Source: Spirodela intermedia (lineage: Eukaryota; Streptophyta; Magnoliopsida; Alismatales; Araceae). Taken from it: a stretch of 64,000 bases of DNA. Shown piece by piece: positions 1-10,725 of the stretch. The stretch spans positions 4,474,759-4,538,758 of the forward strand of contig LR746266.1 in NCBI GenBank assembly GCA_902729315.2. Direction: 5' to 3'. Below the pieces are notes generated by a model. That model did no database searches and was not told the origin of the DNA. It saw only the letters and a program-made list of their open reading frames with translations. The position numbers were made by a program, and so were the translations under genes. How positions within the stretch are numbered: the first letter of the stretch is position 1; every line of letters starts with the position of its first letter.

Positions 1-244
1 GTTGATGATCAATAAGGTCTTAAAAATAATTTTATTTTATTTTTAATATTGTGGTTTTCATGTTTCGTTATATTATCTGTTAATTGACAATGCATTATTA
101 ATAAAATTATTTAGTTAAACAAGACATTACCAGAAAAAAATATTTTAATTGATATATATTTTTCAATTAAACTCTGATTCATACCCTTTTTTCTGTCTTC
201 TTCCTTCAAACTGACTGACCTTGCATTCGTGACGATGGAACCAG

Positions 245-986
245 GTTCTGCATCCGATTGCTGATTCCATAAACATAAACAGGAAGATCTGGGACATGTA
301 CTTCACGGACCTTCTCCCCAGATTTGCCAAAAAGGGGAGTGATGGTAATTGCGGGTCCAGCGCTGTTTGTGACACTATCTGCTTGCAGGTGAGCATTTCT
401 TATTTTAGCATGAACCCTATGATTTTTTATTTTTTTATTTTTTTATTTTTTTATTTTTTTATTTTTTTATTTTGTGTGGATTTTTCTGCCCAGATCATCT
501 GAAAGTTCCTAATATGGGTACAAAAAAGTTTAGTTTTTTCCTGAAATAGTCAGAATCTAACGGCAGCTTTCTGATGAAGGCGCTTTCCAAGAGGATCCAC
601 TATGGAAAGTTCGTCGCAGAAGCTAAGTTCCAGGCCACCCCGGACACCTACGTAGCTGCGATCAGAGCCCAGGTAACCACCGCCGCCGACATTTGACTTT
701 GAGATCACGACCCCATTCAATATGGTTTTGACGCCAGATTCGGCTCATCTTGCAGGATAGGGACCGGATAATGCGTCTGCTGACGTATGAAATTGTTGAG
801 TCCAAGGTCAAAGAGAGGGTGGAGACGAAGGCGAAAATCTATGGCCAGGAGATCCATGAGGAGGGCGACTGTAAGCCCCCGGTGTACAAGATTAAGGCAG
901 GATTGGTGGCCGATCTCTATGGAGACTGGATAATGCCGTTGACCAAGGAGGTCCAGGTGGAGTACCTGCTGAGGAGACTAGACTGA
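245..986 (+). CDS. Chorismate mutase, plastid (CM1-like) type, 3' part only
   Basis: Converts chorismate to prephenate, the entry to phenylalanine and tyrosine. Three exons are readable: 245-388, 580-672 and 756-986, all joining in phase 0; earlier exons lie upstream of the window. The 155 visible residues start VLHPIADSININ, run through GNCGSSAVCDTICLQ and ALSKRIHYGKFVAEAKFQ, and finish YGDWIMPLTKEVQVEYLLRRLD, the all-helical AroQ fold shared by plant and yeast enzymes. The ending MPLTKEVQVEYLLRRLD and the linker YGQEIHEEGD look more like the allosteric plastid isoforms (CM1/CM3) than cytosolic CM2, from family memory. Intron 2 is only 83 nt. The family call is firm; the isoform is a weaker inference because the N-terminus is missing. 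Confidence 0.93.
422..473. repeat. (ATTTTTTT)n tandem repeat in a chorismate mutase intron
   Basis: About six copies of an 8-nt unit (A followed by seven T) lie about 34 nt downstream of the 388/389 splice donor, inside the intron 389-579. Confidence 0.85.
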
Positions 987-1747
987 GGCTAACCCCCCGT
1001 CCATCCATCCATCCGCCGTTGACTTAGACCCCTAGAGCTCCTGCCTGTTCACACTATGACGGGAAGACAAAAACCCATAGAATAGGACGTGGGGTGCCGA
1101 TATGTTGACAAATGTACGCATTTCGTTCATGGGTTAATGGATTTGTATTTGCTGTTCGACGAAATGGTTGACCAGGAGAGGTTGGAGTGTCATCGTCGCC
1201 GGGGGCGGTGGCCTTCGGACAGATCCTCCGCGGGCGTACTCCAGGCGCCGCTTTTCTTCGTCAACCGTCGGCACCTCTGGGATCTTTGCCATTTGTGGAA
1301 TCCGTATCCACCGCCGTTCAGGGGCCACGTGAGCTGGCTGCCGGCGCCGGCGGGGCTCAATCGTTTGCCTCTTTCCCACCGACGCGCAGCTAGATCTGGT
1401 CCTCTGGCTGTCTCCCCCTGTCTACCTCTCTCTCTCTCTCTCCTGTCTCTGACTGGAGCTCCAATGAGCTGGCTGCCAGCTCAGCTCAGCGCAGGAGGGG
1501 TTTCCAGTTGGGAATTAAGAAAGGCATTGCTCCTCATCGAGCGCTACAGTCTGTATTGGCCGTCTGATCTTAGCTTGAGTCCACCTTGCGATAGATCTTA
1601 GCTTGACTGTGACCACGGCGGGTCAAACAGGGTAGATTCCATACTGGTAAAGCTACCCCCCCCCCCCTCTCCCTCTCTCTCACTCACTCTTACTTTTGTC
1701 TACCGGCCAACCCATGTGGTTTGCTTGCACTGCACCGGTAAGATCAC

Positions 1748-1780
<33 letters not shown>

Positions 1781-1885
1781 GGGGCGGAAAACTCTAGATA
1801 AGTCGGGCTTACTACCTCCGGCTGGCCAGGAGTGCAGACCCTGAGAGAGGAAGGGGAGGAAGGAAGAAGGAGCAGAAGCGAGGCA
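987..1885. other. Intergenic spacer and phytocyanin promoter/leader
   Basis: No gene is recognised. Open frames at 1089-1601 are GC-rich and match no family I know. The spacer holds pyrimidine runs at 1425-1445 and 1657-1685 and a GA run near 1749-1775 that probably lies in the promoter or 5' leader of the phytocyanin gene. Confidence 0.5.
1749..1775. repeat. (GA)n microsatellite upstream of the phytocyanin gene
   Basis: Pure GA dinucleotides, about 13 units, about 110 nt before the ATG at 1886. GA tracts in plant promoters and leaders can bind BBR/BPC factors; that role is inference here. Confidence 0.85.
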
Positions 1886-2505
1886 ATGAGGCCATTCCAT
1901 AAGTTCCTTCTGGCGGCGGTGCTGGCCTGCGTCTCCCTGTTGCAGAACCCCCCCGTCGTCTCCGCCAACAGGTTCACCGTCGGCAACTCCAAGGGCTGGA
2001 ACCCTGGCGTCAACTACACCATCTGGGCCCAGAACAAGTCCTTCTACGTCGGCGACTGGCTCGGTACTCCCCTCTCGCTCTTTCCCTCTCTTCTTTCTCT
2101 CTCCTTTTCTCCTTCGCTGGTGCTGGGTAGATCTGAAGGGCCTTCTTCTGTGCGGCAATGGCGGCAGTGTTCCTGTACCAGCCGGGGCAGGCGGACGTGC
2201 TGCAGGTGAACGAGACGGCGTACAACCAGTGCCTCTACGACAGCCCCATCACCAACTGGTCCAGGGGGCGGAGCTTCGCCTTCGAGCTCAACAAGACGGG
2301 CCACTACTACTTCATCTGCAGCCGAGGCTACTGCTACAACGGCATGAAGCTCGCCATCAAGGTCGAGAAGATCCCCCCGCCGCCGCCACCGGCCCAGTCC
2401 GCCAAGGCCTCCGCCGCCGCGCCCTCCCTTCCCGGAGCCGGCGGCGCCGCCGGCTTCCTCCGGGTGGCCGCCGCCATCGGAGCTGCTATGCTGGCGTCGA
2501 TCTAG
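1886..2505 (+). CDS. Early nodulin-like (lamin-like) phytocyanin, probably GPI-anchored
   Basis: Two exons, 1886-2063 and 2168-2505, split after one base of a codon, encode 171 residues. An N-terminal signal peptide (residues 1 to about 28, core FLLAAVLACVSLL) precedes a plastocyanin-like domain: RFTVGNSKGWNPGVNYTIWAQ, FYVGDWLVFLYQPGQADVLQVNE, then the Cys-containing CSRGYCYNGMKLAIKVE. A Pro/Ala-rich linker and a hydrophobic tail (FLRVAAAIGAAMLASI) fit GPI anchoring at the cell surface. The His that serves as first copper ligand in true plantacyanins is replaced (QPGQADVLQV), as in early nodulin-like proteins, so copper binding is unlikely. Its role is probably in the cell wall or at the plasma membrane; no substrate is known. 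The start is the only ATG giving a signal peptide. Confidence 0.92.
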
Positions 2506-3141
2506 GGGCAGCGAGGGGTTTGGTCTGCCTTCCCCTCTTTTGCATTATTTCCGAGAGTATCCGACCGAGAGTCTTGTATTTACATGGGATACCCTTGTTG
2601 CTTCGTCGTTGCAAACGTGGCCATTGGATCGCTCTTTGACTCTCCTCGCTGGGTCCCCTCCTGATTACCCCTTCTTTATGGGGGCATTCTAGTCATCTCG
2701 TCTGAACCTCCGTGGGTTCCGGATTCGATCCATGGGGTACGTTACGCGATCAAATCGTTTTATGATTATTGATTCTGGGCTGGACAGGTTGTCTAGCTAC
2801 GATGCTCCGCGGGTGAGCGCACCGAGTTTGCGCCTACCGAGAAAGAGAGTAAATGAGCCGAGTCGATGTGCTTGCTGGGTTGGCCGTCACGTGGGTTCAC
2901 TTCAAGACATACTCTGCTCGTAAATTACAATTTTGCCACCCATCATCACACAATGAGAGCCCAAGTTGTGCAAATATGCAAAAAAATGTATCGGAAGATG
3001 CAAAAAATAATAAATCCCGACCAAAATTGTGTCTTGGAATCGCAACATTATTGGAACTTCACCCCGGATTTACCCCCTTGCAAGCAGGGAAACAGCAGCT
3101 GGAGCTGGGTCACTTCATTTTTCTGTAGAGAGAGAGAGAGA

Positions 3142-3209
<68 letters not shown>

Positions 3210-3357
3210 TGATGTAAGAAAGGAAAGATGTGAACTTTAGGATTCGGAACATCCTAGAGAGAGGAAGCTGAGAGGAGTGTGGGGAAGGAGGGCAGAGCAG
3301 CATACCCAAATCTTTCGATGTCAACGCATGGGTGTTTGACCGAGTTGAGATTCTTTC
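2506..3357. other. Spacer between phytocyanin and RRG-like gene ends
   Basis: Convergent spacer. It should hold the 3' UTRs of both neighbours. No coding similarity is recognised; the only structure seen is the long GA tract at 3126-3206. Confidence 0.6.
3126..3206. repeat. (GA)n microsatellite, about 80 nt
   Basis: Nearly perfect GA/AG dinucleotide tract with one early interruption (GGAAG), about 150 nt from the stop codon of the RRG-like gene on the opposite strand. Confidence 0.95.
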
Positions 3358-6300
3358 TCATGGAGAAGGGACGGCGGACTCTTGAACGATCTCGTATATC
3401 GATATCATATTGTCCACGGCTAAGAGGACGATGATGCACCACTCCAGGAAGTCTGATCTTCTCTTCTGGAGGACTTCTTGAAGAAAATGGATGTTGTGCT
3501 GCAGGTTGACCAGCATCGGAGTGAAAAATCGTCGATGGGTCAGTCCAAAGGATGATGATCCAAGGAGAATAAGAACACCTCCACGAATTTCAGCTTGAAG
3601 TCTAGGCTCCCGAAACGCTGAGTGAGCTCGAACTCCTCGCGAAGGTACTCCAAGATCTGATCATAATGTGCGTTTCTCCAGGCGATTTCAGATCTGCAGA
3701 TGCCAGAAATGGAAATCTGAAGATCTACTTAATGCCCACGTAGGATGAATAAGCCCATAAAAGGAAACATTGCTCGATTCTGCATTTGGCAATATGCCCA
3801 CGTAGGATTTTGACTTCTGATGAACAAGTTCCAGTGATACCTTGGGGAGTTACCTGTCGAAGAGACCGAGTTTCAGGATCACATCTGCAAGGTTCGAGTT
3901 CGCCTTCCCCACAAGCTGAAAGAGCTTCTTTCTTTCCATGGTGAAGGTGCCGGTCTTTTCCATAACACGATTTATGTCGGTGAATTCTTCGATCATATCA
4001 TCGACCTGCATAGAAAAAAGCTCAAGAAATGTCCCTTTTCAATGTTCTTCGTTATTGGGGGGTATCTGTGTATAATACCTGTCGTATGTAATGATCAAGG
4101 GCAATACTTTGGCCAAGAACACTTCCTATTATTCGGATGCCATCTCCATCCAAATTTTTAAGAACTATGTGATCCGGCCCTCCTTGCATCCATGTCATCA
4201 GCAGAGGTTTTTCAACAACCGCATAGTCTACGAATACAAGATGGAAGTAAAATTAACAGAAGTGCCGCTTCATAAGGGAAAAAATCATCCCATATACTGA
4301 AGAAAAATATCAAAGAGGGAGATTTCATAAGCTTTATCAACTCTATCTGGAAGAATATGATTCGCATCTATTAACAGGGTGAGGGGAGTAAAACTCGGCA
4401 ATATCAGGTAATAATGTGAGACATTCCAAATCATTTTTTTTCAGAAGAACAAATAGACCCATCTTGTAGGCTCCTCTATAGCATGATATTAAAATTTAGA
4501 TGTAGAAGGTAAAAAATGGGAATTCAGCTCCACTGTAGTACACACACGGGCTGGTTTTCTTTTTTCTTTTTTGGAGGGGCAGAGGGAGTGGATAGAGTAG
4601 CAGTGTCCATCGCTAAAAGAAAATCCAAAAATATGCTTCTTCGCTCCATGAATCAACTCCAATTTTATGGGATAAGATTCATGGCGCTAATGCTAAGAAA
4701 TTAATTGGTCGATTGGATATAAATTTTCAGGAAAGATGTATATGATGGAAGAAATTTTGAATCGGAAATACTATATGAAGATTTCAGAAAAAACGTATAT
4801 AACAGAAGAAAATTTTCAGAAAAGACATATATAACAAAAGAAAATATGAAAAATGACGGTATGCTTCCAATCATTAATTTCACATAGCTTCTTTGATACC
4901 TCAGTCTTCAGATTTTGAGATACTGGTTATACCTCTACAATTAAGAAAGTTAGGAGTCTTTTCGCACGTGTGAGCTATCCAAGTTCAATCTCTCTCTTCC
5001 TCTCTCTCTCTCTCCACACACACACACGTACACAACAAGATCAATCAAGGATTAAAAGAAGGTTACCATCTTTTCTCATATCTGGAAGTAATCCAGATGC
5101 ATACTTGCGAATGATTTTCAAATAACCTTCGGCTTCATCTTCTGAAACATTAAACAGGACCGCAGATCCGTATTGAAATACAACCACGTAACGGTGAAAA
5201 TTCTCAATGACGCCCATATCCTGAAAGAAAAATGGTTTAAACGTCAGAAGCAGTACTGACTGTTTAAATGACAAGGCAAAATAAATAAAAGTTTCTGCTT
5301 TGCTGGTCACAAGACAGGCGGTGCTTGGCTTTGATGTTCGGATTTTTAACTAGAAAAATGTCATGTTAGAAGGAAGCTAACACCACTAGAAAATTGCAAA
5401 AACCATACCATAAGCACGTAAACATTATCCTCTCAAAATCTCTGCTCTTATAAGCTGATGTCTACAGCGGATAATCTCACTAGCTGTAAGGACGCTATAC
5501 AGAACAGGCCACTTACATCAAGAATATTGCTTCAATTCAATTCATTAAACGTTGATAACCCACTGTTAGACATTACGCATCCTGCCTTCACTATCTTGCT
5601 CCCCTGGAAAAATCTAGCGTTTATCCTCCGAGTCAGTGGCCCCAATGTCATCTTAGGATTCATCATTATCGGCTAAGTTTTCATCAACGCCTAAAAGTGC
5701 TAATTCCTTCACCGTATTGTGTGGGGGAAGAGCAGGAGAAGCCTCAGTCCATTTCTAAAGAGCGTATCACAAGCTGGTACATGTAAAAACGTAAACCTTT
5801 GAATGGCATCACTGCGATTTTCTTTGGTTGAACAAAACAGTCTGGTTCAGCCTTTAAAAGTATTGACGTCAGTCAGTCCCCCCCCCTTGACAATTCCTAA
5901 CATTCACGAAGAAAACTACGACGAGATAAAAAGATTAGACCATAGGCCTTATCCAAAAATGTACTTTTCAAAACCTTCCGAGGCGGTGAACCTCATCTAC
6001 GTATAGAATGGATGCCTCATCCATGGTATCCTATGGTGTTTCAGATGTTCTCAGGTGAAGAATTCATCTTTTTGCCACACATGTGAAAAATATATAGTAC
6101 TATTCCCTCTTTACTTCTCACTTGATCTCCATTTTCAACTTTTTCTTCGATTTCATAAATTTATAAATTTCCAATTTGAGCCATGCTTTCTTACAGAGTT
6201 ATGTCCCCTGACAGGATCCAATTCAACTTTCCCCTAAAGCAATCCAGCACTGGCTTTGGAAGATCCACATATATGGTCTTCTCCACATGTTTCCTCTATT

Positions 6301-7750
6301 TTCACACCGACACCACCTTCAACTTCGTAGAAACATGAGCAAATATTTAATCAATTCAATATCAGTAATTCATCATCTAGCACAGAATTAGGATTTGCGC
6401 AGGATGAGCATCACCTGACGATAGATAACATGCTTTGAAATCCAAGAATAACAAATACTCCACCCCTATGATTGCATGATTGTTACTGATTGTCAAAAAA
6501 ATCCTAGGGAGCAGGCAGAGGGCTGGCTTTAAAATTATGCTTGCTTCTTGAATCATGTCAATCATGTCTAAATGCAGAATTAAACTTTGGAAGGTTGGAG
6601 TCACTGGGAAGGCCTTAAAGGATGCCGTGTCAGTTGGAATCGGTGGAAGCTTTTTGGGTCCACTGTTTGTTCATACAGCTCTTCAGACAGGTTCTTACAC
6701 GGGCAATAAATTTGATGTTGCAGAAACCTTTTTTGCTCAATTAATTTTGACTATAATTGTTCAGCATCTGTGGTTAATACGAAAATCTTACAGATGGAGA
6801 GGCTTCTGAAAGTGCAAAGGAACGGCAAATCTTACAGATTGTGAGTTTTTTTGTTTATGAGCACGCAGATTTCTGCCGTTTAACGCCTGCATTGCACTGA
6901 TCGATTGAGCTACCTGATAAAAACTTCTTCAGATTTTTTTCAACACCTGCATCCTTCTGCTGTGTAGCCATTTTTTATCTCATGATTGCTCCACGTTTGT
7001 GGACTGATAGAATTTAATTATGCATTTAGACATGATTGAATTTGAAATACCCCAAATGTATTAGATAAGGGTGACAACGTCAGGCATCTGCATTAATCTT
7101 CACGCTATGCTTTAATCTACGTAAGGAGCAGGCGTCTTCTTTCCACCGATGAGCTCTTGACAATGGTGCAGACCGCAAAATCGAATAAGATAGAATCTCC
7201 ATTACAGAAGAAGCCTCCCTTACCGCAATCTCCGAGGGGTAATCGCAGTATCGCAATGCGACGTAGTTTGTGGAGCGAGAGGTAGGAGGAACAACGTTGT
7301 ATGCATGTTCAGCCTGCATGGTCTTGAGATCAATGCTGCCAAATACCATCAGCTCGTGAACTCCAACCACGTGGACAGAACAAATCCAAAGAAAACATTA
7401 ACCTATCCACAGGAAAACGGCGGTTCAAACGAGAGGCGGCTCCAGGAACCAATTCCCCCCCAAAAACAGATGCAATGAGAATGTCAAGGAGGATCAGGAA
7501 GCAAAAACCTGGTGCAGAAGAAGTAGGCTTTGATTGGGATGTGCCTCACCGCCTGTTCATCTTCGGGGGGAAGCAACGCCTTCCTCTGATCGGCATACGC
7601 CATGTGCCGGCCGGAGAATTCATCGCCACAATCAGTGTTAATCTCGGGACTGGCTGAGGCGCCCCTGAGATAACGTGAGAACGGCGGCCCTACCCGCCCC
7701 GGCGAACTGCCTAGGTATCGGAGAAGAAATCGGGCCCCCAACCCCCTCAT
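3358..7750 (-). CDS. DUF155 / RETARDED ROOT GROWTH-like mitochondrial protein
   Basis: Seven exons on the minus strand (7750-7509, 7335-7224, 5220-5067, 4227-4079, 4005-3854, 3693-3579, 3498-3358) join in phase and give 354 residues. An Arg-rich N-terminus ([13 protein letters not shown]) fits a mitochondrial presequence. The DUF155 core reads [60 protein letters not shown] and [20 protein letters not shown]. It ends with [20 protein letters not shown] and a C-terminal hydrophobic helix ([19 protein letters not shown]). In yeast and animals relatives (RMD1/RMND1) are mitochondrial inner-membrane proteins supporting organellar translation; Arabidopsis RRG affects root meristem division. That background is from family knowledge. 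It shares a 334-bp divergent promoter with MinE. Intron 2 (2 kb) carries a foreign gene fragment. Confidence 0.93.
4990..5033. repeat. Compound (CT)n(CA)n microsatellite in RRG-like intron 3
   Basis: Pyrimidine CT run followed directly by about eight CA repeats and ACGTACAC, shortly after the donor of the intron on the minus strand. Confidence 0.85.
6577..6840 (+). pseudogene. Glucose-6-phosphate isomerase (cytosolic PGI) gene fragment inside RRG-like intron 2
   Basis: On the plus strand, antisense to the host gene, the sequence reads [20 protein letters not shown] then [12 protein letters not shown]. This matches the substrate-binding GIGGSxLGP region of plant cytosolic PGI. The reading then meets a donor-like CAGACAG|GTTCTT at 6691 and resumes after TTACAG at 6793 with [12 protein letters not shown], the expected continuation after the Asp codon split by the intron. 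So two exon pieces and the intron between them are retained, implying copying of genomic DNA rather than a processed retrocopy. No start codon, no rest of the enzyme and an early stop: it cannot encode a functional isomerase. Edges are approximate. Confidence 0.78.
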
Positions 7751-8084
7751 TCCGGAGGGAAACAGAGGACAAGGAAAGCTTCTTCCTGGCTAGTCCACCA
7801 TGAAACCGCCCCCCCTCCCCCTCCCCCTCTCTCCACCCACCTCCGCCCTTCCCTTCTTCGACGGCAACCTTCTCTTTCCCCTCCCTCCAACGTGCCCTCT
7901 CTCTGCCGCCTCAGAGCGCGCCGATTTTTTGTGCGAGCTGAGATACGTTAATTACGTAAATACCCTCATCCGGTGTTCTGGTTCTATTCGCCCTCGTCTG
8001 CGACAAGATGAGACTTGAGAGTGGAGGGAAGAGGAGCTGCGGAATGGGACTTGGCGGCGGGTGACTCGGAGGTGGGGGGCTGAA
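7751..8084. promoter_or_regulatory. Divergent promoter between RRG-like gene and MinE
   Basis: The two start codons face away from each other across 334 bp, so one GC/CT-rich segment must serve both nuclear genes for organelle proteins. No TATA box is obvious. Pyrimidine patches (CCCCCTCCCCCTCC at about 7809) are typical of TATA-less plant promoters; the shared-promoter role is inferred from geometry. Confidence 0.6.
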
Positions 8085-9905
8085 ATGGCGGTCTCCGGTG
8101 ACCTGAAGGTGCTGCTGGGCGCGTCTGCTGCTCATCCCAAGCGCACGTTTCGTCCGGCGCTTCGCCTGTTCCCTTGTTCTTCCTCTCCTTCCTGTAAGGT
8201 CAGTAAGATTTATGGGATCTGTCTTGTCTGCTTGGAAACTGGAGCTCGAATGGGCATCTGTGGACGACTGCATTGGCCGAAATCGCCTCATTCTTAGCGA
8301 GGAAGGCCATCGGGGAGTTATTTCGCCGACGATTCCCGTATTTCTTAGATTTCTGTGGGCATTTGCTTTCATCGTGTTATTTCGCCGGTATGGGAGTAGA
8401 TGACGGTTCGATCGATGCCTCTCTGCAACATCCCTGCGCCGACTGTGAATGCCAGTATCCCATCCCCAAACCCTAGGAAATGGAGAGTGAGCGCCAACGA
8501 CAAACCCTCCCGAGCCTCCCATTCCTGTCACCTTCGTCTTCGAAAAGGGTTGATGGCTGCTGGTAATATAGTAATGGCTCTCACGAAGAATGTGCTGTTG
8601 GCCTGAAGTTCTTATGATTTTGACCATGTTTTCAGTGATCATAATCTAATTCAGTCGGAAAACACAGGAGCCAATCCCAATTTGAACAGCTTTCATCTGT
8701 GCAGTCCCAGTTGACCTAACTAGAGGGCGACCTGATCAGGGGACGCATGTGGATTCCGGTGACCTAAACCCTAATATCACGGGCCCGCCAAGATCTTCAG
8801 TTCAAACTGGGTTTGTGAATAGCCAGTAGATCAGAATAGTTCCTTTTCAGTGCCATGATTTAGTTCTTAAAGGCGGACAGTTATTGGATTTAGTATCTCA
8901 GAAAAGCATTGAGTCATACGAAATTTTATATCATGTTACCATCTCATGATATAAAAATAGTCCCTTCTATTTTTCTGTTGATGTGTATTTGCAGCAAAGG
9001 ATTAAAATCCAAAACCGATCATCAAGATTAAATTGAAAAAGGTATAGATTAGGCTATGTAGAATACATTGCATTTTATTGGATATTTTGCGGATGTGTAT
9101 GGGCTACTTGATTATCAGTAACGGGAATGCTTGCAGGTTTTTTTTTCCATCAGATTCAGTATTCGGTACCATTTCTATGCAATAAATATACCCATTGAAA
9201 TGTTTCTTGAGCTCTGTTCTTGGGATATGATCGGTCTTTACGATTATATGATGATGATGAATTGCTTTTCTTGAGCACGAGTTTCCTTTCTCTTTTCTTT
9301 TTTGCATTCTCTGGAGCTTCTTCTTGATTCACCTCATGGGATTGGAGGTGTTCATCGAGTAATACCAAATGATGCAGGTGAGATTTGGCGGCATCCGTGG
9401 CGGGGGCTCGAGCTGTTTGGAGGTCGAGGGTCATCTCCGGCGGCGATGCTCCGGCAGCCGAAGAGATGAGCTCTTCCCCGCCGGCGTGAACCAGGAAGCG
9501 GAGGGCTTCGTGCTGAGCGCGGTGACCATGAGCTTCTTCGAGCGGCTGAGCCTGGCCTGGAGGATCCTCTTCCCGACGGCCGCCGCCGTGCGGAACTCCA
9601 ACGCGAAGGTGGCGAAGCAGAGGCTGAAGATGATCCTCTTCTCCGACCGGTGCGCCGTCAGCGAGGAAGCCAAGCAGAAGATCGTCGGCAACATCGTCGA
9701 CGCCCTGTCGGACTTCGTCGAGATCGATTCGCAGGAGAAGGTCCAGCTGAGCGTCTCCACAGAGCCCGACCTCGGGACCGTCTACTCTGTCACTGTTCCC
9801 GTCCGCCGAGTGAAGCCCGAGCACCAAGACTACGACGGGTACTTGGAAACGGCGGAGGCCGACGCCGGCGCCGCCGATCTGAGGTTCGGCTCTTCTGGCC
9901 TCTGA
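8085..9905 (+). CDS. MinE: Cell division topological specificity factor MinE, chloroplastic
   Basis: Two exons, 8085-8198 and 9378-9905, joined in phase 0, give 213 residues, close to plant MinE size. The N-terminus begins MAVSGDLKVLL and is rich in Ser, Ala and Arg, as expected of a chloroplast transit peptide. The MinE domain is clear: MSFFERLSLAWRILFP, SNAKVAKQRLKMILFSDRC, NIVDALSDFVEIDSQEKVQL and SVSTEPDLGTVYSVTVPVRR. MinE restricts MinD activity so that the FtsZ ring forms only at mid-plastid. The donor of the 1.2-kb intron is AAG|GTCAGT; an overlapping GTAAGG two bases upstream would break the frame, so GTCAGT is preferred. The intron holds telo-box motifs. A long CT tract follows the stop codon. 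Confidence 0.93.
8765..8773 (+). promoter_or_regulatory. Telo-box (AAACCCTAA) in MinE intron 1
   Basis: Exact AAACCCTAA match, with a shorter AAACCCTA at 8467-8474. Telo-boxes near the 5' end of plant genes are known elements in growth-related genes; function here is inferred only from the motif. Confidence 0.4.
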
Positions 9906-10170
9906 GCTACAATCTCTCCCTGGTCGTCCTTGCGTTCCCCCTTCACTTTTTTAAAAACTGGACGTTGACCTCTGACCGCCTCTTACTCAGAGAACACTCT
10001 CATCTTGAAGAGTATGGAAAATCTCTCTCTCCCCCTCTGTCTCTCCTCTCCCTCTTTCTCTCTCTCTCTCTCTCTCTCCTCTCTCTCTCCCTCTCTCTCC
10101 CTTTCTCTCCCTCTCTCTCCCTCTCCCCTCTCTCTCCCTCTCTCTCCCTCTCCCCTCTCTCTCCCTCTCT

Positions 10171-10219
<49 letters not shown>

Positions 10220-10725
10220 TCCTCTCTCTCTCTCCTCTCTCACCTCTCTTTCTCTCTCCACCCTTCCCCTCTCTCTCCCCTCTCTTTCTCCCTCCCCCCT
10301 CTCTCTCTACGTCTCTCTTCCCTCTCTCTCCCCTCTCTCTCCCTCTCTCTCTACGTCTCTCTTCCCCTCTCTCTCCCCCCTCCTCTCTCCCTCTCTCTCT
10401 CTCTCTCTGAAGAGTGCGACGTTTTGTATAAACAAATATGCGCGTATATATCGCAATTTTTACCTATGTATATAATTATTTATTTTACATGATCAGTATC
10501 CGAGCACTGCGGCATTCTTTGTGAGGGCAGAAGTGTGAAATAAATAAATATTCGTAGAAAGTAAAGTTGCCGAAGATGCTCAGTGGACCGAGACTAAGTC
10601 GATGTTGGATTCGGATCGTACTGGTGGTTCGGGTAATAGGCGGATTCTGGTAGGCACGAAGTGATACGCCGCTGCCATCGCAGGAGCAAAATCGTAATCT
10701 TTGAGGTTCGCTTGGCCGTCATCCC
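9906..10725. other. Spacer between MinE and the RNA methyltransferase
   Basis: Contains the MinE 3' UTR, a 390-nt CT-rich tract and an AT-rich stretch with AATAAATAAATA at about 10541. No gene is seen; long S/L-only frames here are translations of the CT tract. Confidence 0.7.
10014..10409. repeat. Long CT-rich satellite-like tract with higher-order units
   Basis: About 390 nt made almost entirely of C and T on the plus strand. Besides plain (CT)n there are repeated blocks such as CCCTCTCCCCTCTCTCT (about 10100-10170) and ACGTCTCTCTTCC (about 10308 and 10352), showing that longer units have themselves duplicated. Confidence 0.95.

Noticed and set aside
1-244. Search for an earlier chorismate mutase exon in the first 244 bases
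   Set aside because: The stretch is AT-rich and intron-like, with no frame resembling the enzyme; the preceding exon must lie outside the window.
5803-6237. Small plus-strand frames in RRG-like intron 2 as possible PGI continuation
   Set aside because: No PGI-like residues were found there; the isomerase match is confined to about 6577-6840.
7911-8642. 243-residue minus-strand frame over MinE exon 1
   Set aside because: It runs antisense through the MinE first exon and divergent promoter and shows no recognisable domain; MinE homology explains the plus strand.
9156-9827. 223-residue minus-strand frame over MinE exon 2
   Set aside because: Shadow of the GC-rich MinE exon in the reverse frame.
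9983-10492. Long Ser/Leu-rich and Arg/Glu-rich open frames over the CT tract
   Set aside because: They are translations of a dinucleotide repeat in several frames at once and have no codon structure of a gene.
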